64,000 nucleotides of DNA, taken from assembly GCA_023525715.1 (NCBI GenBank), contig CM042012.1:53869004-53933003 (forward strand), in the 5' to 3' direction. Each line of letters starts with the position of its first letter. Positions within the stretch are counted from its first letter, which is position 1. Origin of the DNA: Cichorium intybus (Eukaryota; Streptophyta; Magnoliopsida; Asterales; Asteraceae). Shown here piece after piece: positions 57,619 to 64,000 of this stretch. The position numbers and the translations under genes are program-made. The notes under the pieces are model-generated. The model did no database searches. It was given only the letters and a program-made list of their open reading frames with translations, and was not told the DNA's origin.

Positions 57619-58464
57619 ATAGTTTTTGAAACTTGTAACAATGTTATTGTATTTGACTTTTGTGAGTTAATAATGGAGATTTATTAATGAGTACTGGTTT
57701 ACTAATTTTGTCAATGCTTTATCATTGTATTTCATTTTGCATGTTTTACTTCCTGAATAATTGGATTATTCAAATATCCACAGTCGCTCATGCTTTTAGG
57801 GAGTAAGTATGAAGTAAGACTGTCATGAATCAGTTGTAGGTTGTCTAAGGAGTTAGACATTGCAATAAGATTGCTGCAACATTCATGAGTACTTGGAAAT
57901 GGAGATTTGAGTATTGGATAAACCCGCGCTCCATGGATTGCTTCATGGATTACATCACGAGCAATGTTGAGAGGATAATATCTTTTGATCTTTAAGCTAA
58001 GACATATGAGTTATGGTTTACTAGGCGGTTATTCATTGATAATACGAAAATGCATCGGTAACTCGGTGTTATAAAACGTGTTGTTGTGAATGGTTTGTTT
58101 GGTAAAAGACATAAGTATATGAGTCGAAGTTTATTCGTCCCTTGACCCTAACGGGGAACAGATATCTGTGGGCCTCTCGATGAATTTGAAGCTGACTTAA
58201 ATGGTTGGCCAACCGGGACTAAATTGGTAGTCTAAGAGTCATATGCAAATCGGAAATCGAGGAAAAGTAAATCAGACCAGGATTGATTTTAATCCATGTC
58301 TTGAGTCTGAAAATATCTTGTTGGACGGAGGATCATCTGATCACTTATCTATAGACAGAACTGATTAGATCAGAGTTTGGCAGCGGTTTCTAGGAAGCTA
58401 AAGGTGCTGGTTAATTAGAGGTTAAATTGGTAATTATAGTCATAGACTTATCCAAGTGGGAGAC
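57619..58464 (+). other. 3' untranslated region of the Copia element
   Basis: No gene. Its sequence recurs, inverted, in the 3' regions of the non-coding Copia element (about 16720-17480) and of the outer Copia element (about 43459-43845 and 59783-60240). Confidence 0.7.
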
Positions 58465-59198
58465 TGTTGGATTAGGTGTCTAAGCCATGACTGATAATTA
58501 AGTATTTACCTAATTAATAGTAGCATAGTCCATTTGGGCTGCCCTCATAGCTGGAGGTTTGGTAGAAAGTTTAGTAGAGAGAAAGATCGAATTATTATGT
58601 GATTAATAATACGATAGATATAAAAAAGAATAGTTGTTAATATATAAATGTGATTATATATTAATTATAAACTATAGTAATTGATTAATAATTAATCAGG
58701 AATTAATTGGATTAATTCTGTGGCATTAATTGGATTAATCAAGAGGACAGGGGCTAAACGTGTTCCAACTCGAAAGTTGAGTTGACACGCGCGGCGCGCC
58801 CTGTTACGAGCCGCGGCGCGCGTACGGGTGATCCGGAAAAATGGCTTAGAGATAGGGTTTATCTTTGTTTGAAAGTCAAACGAGGTTTATCTCTAAGGGT
58901 CATTTGGTTGCCTATAAATAGGGACCCTTGGACCTTATTATTGGCTGCGAATTCTCTCCTCTCTCTCTGATAATTTCGAGATCCTCTCCTCCTAGCTTGG
59001 GTGTGACTTTCATTTGAGGCAGGATATTTTTGCTACTCAGCTTCCAAGAAATTAAGGTTGGTTTTTCTGTTTTGATCTTTAGTTTCTTTTATTGGCCTCT
59101 AGGTTTTTGTTATATGTTCAATTAGAAGAAAACATAGATCCTCATAGGTTGCATGTGAACTTAGGTTATTTAGTTCATGGTTTGTAGAAAACCTTTCA
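58465..59198 (+). repeat. 3' LTR of the Copia element
   Basis: 734 bp, same ends as the 5' LTR, followed by TSD CTTGT. Confidence 0.95.
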
Positions 59199-59203
59199 CT
59201 TGT

Positions 59204-59777
59204 TCCAAAACATAAAACATAAACCTTCATAAACTAAAAACTAATGCCAATGGTTGTCACACCCAATAACACTAGCAAAAGCTACCAAAACTACTAAACT
59301 ACTTGGAAATTAAAAGAGAAAAACATAAATACCAATAATGGTCGACTGAATACTGAAACTCGGAGTCAAAGAAGCCTTCGGGGTCATTCCTATGCCAGGT
59401 CTTTGCTGCTGATTTCGACCTAGAAGCCTCTATTTATAGTTTTGAAAATTAAAAGACCGCGTCGCGTGCACTTAGATTCCGCGGCGCGCGTACGAGTTCA
59501 TCCCCGTTTTTTCAGCATTTGAATCTTCTACACAGCCTCATTACTGACACAGCGCGTCGCGCCCTCATACATACCCACGGCGCGCGTGCGAATTCGACTG
59601 TTTTGTCTTTATCTTCAAACTTCTTCCATTTTGTATGCTTTTAGCCCCTGCTTACATCATTTCTTTCCAAACAAGCACTGACACAAAAAGTGAGAATACC
59701 ACAGCATATATGATATAAATTCACCAATAATAGGGCTCAACAACGACTAAAATAATTGATATTACTAGGCGTTGTCA
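59204..59777 (-). repeat. Part of the split 5' LTR of Athila-like element 2, with promoter boxes
   Basis: Continues the LTR begun at 51089-51500 after the Copia insertion and its CTTGT target copy. In minus sense, CGCG boxes (59552-59588 and 59457-59488) precede the TATA box (59430-59439, CTATTTATAG on the plus strand). The Copia insertion separates this U3-type promoter from the coding part of the element. Confidence 0.9.
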
Positions 59778-60311
59778 CTTATCAAATCATGCATGACGAT
59801 ATGTTTTATAACATCAAGTTACTGATGAGTTTACGCATTACCAATGTACAACCGACTCGTAAATTACAACTTATATATCTCCGTTTTAAGATCATTAGAT
59901 ATTACCGTCTCATAATTACTCGTGATAAAATCCATGAAGTAATTCTCTGAGCGTGGGTTTATCCAATACTTAAATCCCCATTGTAAGTACTCATGAACAT
60001 TGTAACAATACCGTTGTTATGTCTAACATCCTTAGACAATCTACAATTCAATTCATGACAGTCTTAATTCACTACTTACTTTCAAAAGTATGAATGACTG
60101 TGGAATTTGAATAATCATATTATTCGGGAAGTAAAACATGCAAAATGAAACACAAGAATAAACAATTAACAAAATGCAGTAAACAAACTCATAAATAGTT
60201 CTCTATTATTCAATCTCCAAAAGTCAATTACATTTACTTTGTTACAAGTTTCAAGCTAACTATCTAACTACCAAAACTAATATCATCTCTCACACCAATG
60301 TTCCTAGCATG

Positions 60312-60743
60312 CTAATTGTGGTCGACCCTACTCAGAGCCTTCGTCAAAGGATCTGCAAGATTTTCTTCATATGATACCCTCTTCACGATGAGGTGACCTT
60401 CTTCTACAAGGTGTCTGATGTAATGGTACTTTGTATCGATATGTCTAGACTTTCCATGATCTCTTGGTTCCTTAGTTAAGGCAACCGCTCCTTCATTATT
60501 GCAGAAAAGTTCCATTGGCTCCTGAATGGTCGGGACTACTCCAAGGTCACCGATGAAATTCTTCAGCCAAGCTAGAAACACCCAGCCCGACTAAGAATTA
60601 AAGTTGTCTCTATCTGTCTGAATGCTGGCGTCACTGTACCCACTCACTCTCAACGTATCACCGCAACCAATATCTAGAAGCAATTCCTTCATCCTCCGCA
60701 AATGCTTGAGAATGTTCTTAACCATTGTCCAGTGAGCTTTGCC
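60312..60743 (-). pseudogene. RNase H region of the outer Copia element, with internal deletion
   Basis: In minus sense, GKAHWTMVKNILKHLRR continues to SGYSDASIQTD, then a stop, then SGWVF joined directly to AWLKNFIGDLG and LFCNNEGAVALTKEPRDHGK. Compared with the relative at 57055-57618, about 35 codons between SGWVF and AWLKNF are missing. The missing block includes the SEYIA segment that carries a catalytic acidic residue. Inactive. Confidence 0.8.
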
Positions 60744-60746
60744 TGG

Positions 60747-62596
60747 CACTACTAGAAAAACTGGCTTTAATGACAGACGAACCATGACTTACAAAATGTC
60801 TGTCATAAAAATATGTCATGTTTTATGATTTATGACTGACATAATTGTCTGTCTTAAATGTCAGTCATCGTTTGTAGAAATTCACGCCATACAACATGTA
60901 TGTCATAAATTATCGTCTAAAATGAAAAAAAAAGCCGCGTACTTCAAATTTTCCCAAAAATTTAAACCGCTTATTTTCCTTTTCATGTACTTCAAATTCG
61001 CCTGATGCCTGACATTCGATTAGGGTTCTGTCCCAAAAATTTGAAGCCGCGTACTTCAAATTCGCACTCTCCCTCCGACTCTGGTGCACCCTTCTGTCTA
61101 CCCCATCATCGATCGAGATTTGATTAGGGTTTTGTAGTGCAAATCTATTCCACGACCTCACATTCCTAAAGGAAATGCCCTAATTAATTCTTGGCTTCCA
61201 TCCGTGCTGATTCTCACTACTGCCCACAGACCTCACATTATAAAAGATTTCAGTTTTCTCCATCAATTCAAGGTAAGTTATTGTCCCTTTACCCCGTTTG
61301 AAATCGATTTCAGATTTTAGATTGAAGTCGGTTTGCGATTTTCGTTTCCGATTTCAATATAATCCATCACGTTTGAAGTCGATTTTAAACTTTTGAATTC
61401 GTTTCCGATTTCCGTTTCCGATTGAAGTAGTTAAGTCGAGAAAATGCAATGCATCACGTTTGAAGTCAATTTCAGAAATCTGATTTTCCATTGAAGTCGA
61501 TCTCTGGTTTTTGTTTCCGATTTCAATCGGTGTGTGGCTTTCAATTGGGTATGTTAAACGATTGATTATTGTTCCGATTTATTTTTGGGATGTTCCGATT
61601 TATTTCAGATTGATTATCATTCAATGGCTTTCAATTGGGATGTTCAACGATTTCAGGAGTAAAACTGATTGTATTGCTTGTGTGAGTGACTCGTGATTTG
61701 ATTGTAGCCACATATGAGTTTATTATATAATTTGTACATATAAATAACCTTTAACCATTTATTTTCCATTTTTTCTAATCCAAACACGTCTCACAGGAAA
61801 GATATTGGGAAGAATTCATCCAATCCACATGTTCCCACTTTATGCTAACAATTCATGGACCAATTTCACCATCTTCAAACCCAATCAAGTTGCTAATAAC
61901 AGTAAGGTACCTCAATTCCCCAAGTATTATTTATTCGGTTCTTCAATCATCCACCTGATTTATGATTCTAAAACTATTTGATCTGTTTTGATTATTTGAT
62001 TTATCATCTAAATTATCATTTTTAACCCTCGAAAAGTATTATTAACTTGTATCCTATTTGTGATTTTTTTTTTGCAGAAATGGTCAATAGTTGGGAGGCT
62101 TTCTCTTCATGTAAAAACCACACCGGTGAAAAGAATATATGTTGTTGAAGTGAACAAAATAGTGGACATATATGTAAAAAGAATCTGGCTAGCCACTTGT
62201 TTAATTTTGGCTAGTCGTTTAAATGTTATATAATCATTTATTATGTAATTGACAATGTAAATTTTTAGTAATGGAGTGTTTTTCTTTGTATAGATTATAT
62301 ATCTTTATATTGTGCAACATTTAATGTGATTTATATAGATATTAGTAGATTTACAAAAATGTCAAAATAATTTTTTAAATATTAAAAATTTATGACTTAC
62401 AATTAGTCAGTCTTAAAAGTTTGTCATAAATATATGTCGTAATTGTTTGTCATAAATGTATGTCGTAAATTTATGACAGACAAATGTCTGTCATCTTTCA
62501 TTTATGACTGGGCTTTCAATGACAGACATTTGTTAGTCATCTATACCCTTTAATGACTGACAATGTCAGTCATTAAAGGCCTTTTTTCTAGTAGTG
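60747..62596. mobile_element. Non-autonomous CACTA transposon
   Basis: The left end CACTACTAGAAAAACTGGC matches the right end CACTACTAGAAAAAAGGCC read in reverse complement. A perfect 3-bp TSD TGG lies at 60744-60746 and 62597-62599. Near both ends TGACAGAC, GTCTGTCAT and TGTCATAAA words repeat in both orientations, as in the subterminal transposase-binding regions of CACTA elements. No transposase is encoded. The interior has gene-like parts: a leader ending CAAG|GTAAGTT (about 61272) and two acceptor-like ends, TCTCACAG (about 61797) and TTTTTTTGCAG (about 62079). Confidence 0.9.
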
Positions 62597-62599
62597 TGG

Positions 62600-63224
62600 A
62601 TTTCCCTGATAGCGACTGACTATGCTTAAATCAAAGGACACATCAGGGCGAGTACATGTCATAGCGTACATGATCGACCCTACAGCCGAAGCGTAAGGTA
62701 CCCGACTCATATCAGTTATCTCTTCATCTGTACTAGGACTTTGTGTCTTACTCAATTTGGTATTGCTCTGGATTGGTAGCTCTCCTTTCTTGGAATTTTC
62801 CATACTAAACCTCTTTAGTACTTTATCCAAGTATGTACTTTAACTAAGTCCAATTAGTCTCTTCTTTCTATCTCTCAAAATTATTATCCTGAGAATATAG
62901 GCTGCTTCTCCAAGGTCTTTCATGGCAAAACACTTTCCAAGCCAAGACTTAACTTCTTGCAAGGTTGGAATGTCGTTTCCCATGAGTAGTATGTCATCGA
63001 CATATAATACCAGAAAAGTTACTATACTCCCACTAGCCTTGATATACACAGGACTCATCTTCACTCCTAGAGAAACCAAACTCTTTGACTTTCTCATGGT
63101 AGCAAAGATTCCAGCTACGAGATGCTTGTTTCAATCCATATATGGATTTCTCAAGCTTGCACACTTTATTTGGAAACTTTGCATTTGCAAAACCCTCTGG
63201 CTGACTCATGTAAACATCCTCAGC
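62600..63224 (-). pseudogene. Reverse transcriptase region of the outer Copia element
   Basis: In minus sense: EDVYMSQPEGFANAKF, SIYGLKQASRSWNLCYHE, a frameshift near 63055, then FLVLYVDDILLMGND with the catalytic YVDD. RLIGLS follows, then a stop at about 62840 where the relative has Gln, then KVLKRFSMENSKKGEL to VSRYQGNP at the CACTA target. Very close to 56400-57040. Confidence 0.85.
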
Positions 63225-63671
63225 TAGGGGTGTAAATGAGCCGAGCCGAGCCCGAACATATCCAAGCTCGGCTCGAGCTCGTTTAAGTTTATGGGGGCTC
63301 GAGCTCAAGCTCGGCTCGTTTCGAGTACAGTTTCAAAGCTCGAGCTCGGCTCGTGGGAAAATTTACATACTCGAGCTCGGCTCGGCTAAGCTCGTTTATC
63401 AGGAGAGCCTAAATGAGCCTAGGCTCGGCTCGAGCTCGTCTATGGTTTTTGAGCTCGTTTAACCATTTATCATACTACATTCCATTCAAGTGAGAAATTT
63501 AGTAAAATATTACAATCCAAAAAAAGAGTTACAGACGTACTCTCTACAAAAAGAGAATGCAAATCTTCCTTAAGAGTCATTTGAATGATGATGTAGGACC
63601 TGAACCAGTAATAGCCAGCTTTGCCTTACAATTATTCCACTGGGGTTTTCTCGTGCCATTCTTAAAAACGA

Positions 63672-63763
<92 letters not shown>

Positions 63764-63945
63764 TCGTTTAAGCTCGCGAGCCTAATCGAGCGTAAAAACA
63801 TAAGCTCGGACTCGACTCGTTTAATAAACGACTCTTCATGGTGAGCTCAAGCTCGGCTCGGGCTCGTTTAACTCGAGCTCGAGTCGAGTTTTTAAAGAGT
63901 CGATCCCGAGTAGCTCATGAGTATCTCGGCTCACTTGCACCCCTA
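63225..63945. mobile_element. hAT-type MITE with TAGGGGTG ends, containing a (TA)n array
   Basis: Inverted termini TAGGGGTGTAAATGAGCCGAG and TAGGGGTGCAAGTGAGCCGAG are flanked by a perfect 8-bp TSD TCCTCAGC (63217-63224 and 63946-63953). The 721-bp body is built of GAGCTCGGCTCG-type words on both strands, with a TA array at 63676-63760. No coding. Confidence 0.9.
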
Positions 63946-63953
63946 TCCTCAGC

Positions 63954-64000
63954 CAACTTCTTGTTAAGTAAAGCGGTCATGACATCCATCTATAAAATCT
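63954..64000 (-). pseudogene. Outer Copia RT continuing off the window
   Basis: In minus sense the last 47 bp, joined to the text before the MITE, read MDVMTALLNKKLAED, the RT motif seen as MDVKTAFLNGKL in the relative at about 56370. A stop precedes it. Confidence 0.7.

Larger units (their letters stand above)
51501..59198 (+). mobile_element. Copia element with near-complete gag-pol
   Basis: Two 734-bp LTRs (51501-52234 and 58465-59198), TGTTGG..CTTTCA, are flanked by a perfect TSD CTTGT (51496-51500 and 59199-59203). The Met-tRNA primer site (TGGTATCAGAGCC, 52236-52248) and the polypurine tract (AAGTGGGAGAC, just before 58465) are intact. One gag-pol reading frame is broken by a frameshift and a stop. 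I count about 20 LTR differences by eye, so it is older than the non-coding relative at 16026-23312. Confidence 0.95.
43846..59777 (-). mobile_element. Athila-like Ty3/Gypsy element 2, minus strand, with a Copia element in its 5' LTR
   Basis: The LTR at 43846-44831 (986 bp) and its partner, split as 51089-51500 plus 59204-59777 (986 bp once joined), start TGACA and end TTGTCA. A perfect TSD CTTAT lies at 43841-43845 and 59778-59782. The minus-strand primer site (CCCCGGCAACGACGCCA on the plus strand, 51069-51085) is the Asp-tRNA type with one change. In minus sense the order is gag (broken), protease (open), junction, internal promoter and intron, then ORF-1 (broken). RT, RNase H and integrase are absent. 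It is a diverged relative of element 1. Confidence 0.9.
41898..64000 (-). mobile_element. Outer Copia element, minus strand, heavily nested, truncated by the window edge
   Basis: A 3' LTR (41898-43458, holding a MITE) is followed by the polypurine tract (inverted, GTCTCTCACTTGG) and a 3' region at 43459-43845. After the Athila-like insertion the 3' region and RNase H resume (59783-60746). After a CACTA insertion RT resumes (62600-63224), and after a hAT MITE the last 47 bp continue RT. Proteins and 3' regions closely match the Copia element at 51501-59198, so it belongs to the same family. The 5' LTR lies beyond the window. The preceding TATAA may be its left TSD, which is uncheckable here. 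Confidence 0.8.

Overview
The window is repeat-rich nuclear DNA of a flowering plant. It holds Ty1/Copia and Ty3/Gypsy (Athila-like) LTR retrotransposons, hAT, CACTA, Mutator-like and Helitron elements, a SINE, long (TA)n arrays and one host-type gene, an F-box/LRR gene. A eudicot, perhaps Asteraceae, fits the F-box type and repeat style, but that is a guess. All boundaries were read by eye from terminal motifs and target-site duplications (TSDs); no alignment or database search was run.

Layout. 1-5.7 kb: repeat-derived and leader-like DNA with one foldback MITE. 5785-12346: a complete Athila-like element (+) carrying an acidic ORF in the gag position and an env-position ORF-1, with no protease, RT or integrase. 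12.35-15.4 kb: a decayed Gypsy element (-) with a Met-tRNA primer site. 15416-23689: a hAT element (TSD ATAACCAT) that took in a non-coding Copia element (16026-23312, TSD AAAGC). 24031-26994: a gag-only LTR element whose 5' LTR holds a Pack-MULE (24115-25382) carrying exons like the MCM-binding protein gene ETG1. 27270-29022: a solo LTR (TSD ATAGA). 29234-30459: a likely MULE. 31213-32868: the F-box gene, followed by a SINE with a 14-bp TSD. 35.1-38.1 kb: a TIR element between two long (TA)n arrays. 38142-41086: a Helitron (-).

41898-64000 is one nest. The outer Copia element (-) runs off the right edge. Its 3' LTR holds a hAT MITE (TSD ACTGAGGG). Its 3' region holds an Athila-like element (43846-59777, TSD CTTAT). 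That element's 5' LTR holds a near-complete Copia element (51501-59198, TSD CTTGT). The outer pol is further cut by a CACTA element (60747-62596, TSD TGG) and a hAT MITE (63225-63945, TSD TCCTCAGC).

Best leads. (a) Both Athila-like copies carry, upstream of ORF-1, what reads as a separate transcription unit: CGCG boxes, a TATA box, a leader, and a 341-342 bp intron ending exactly at the ORF-1 start codon. (b) Copia and Athila-like LTRs, though from different superfamilies, share paired CGCG boxes just upstream of the TATA box. (c) A non-coding Copia derivative has more similar LTRs than its coding relative and keeps a repeated leader motif, which suggests mobilisation in trans.
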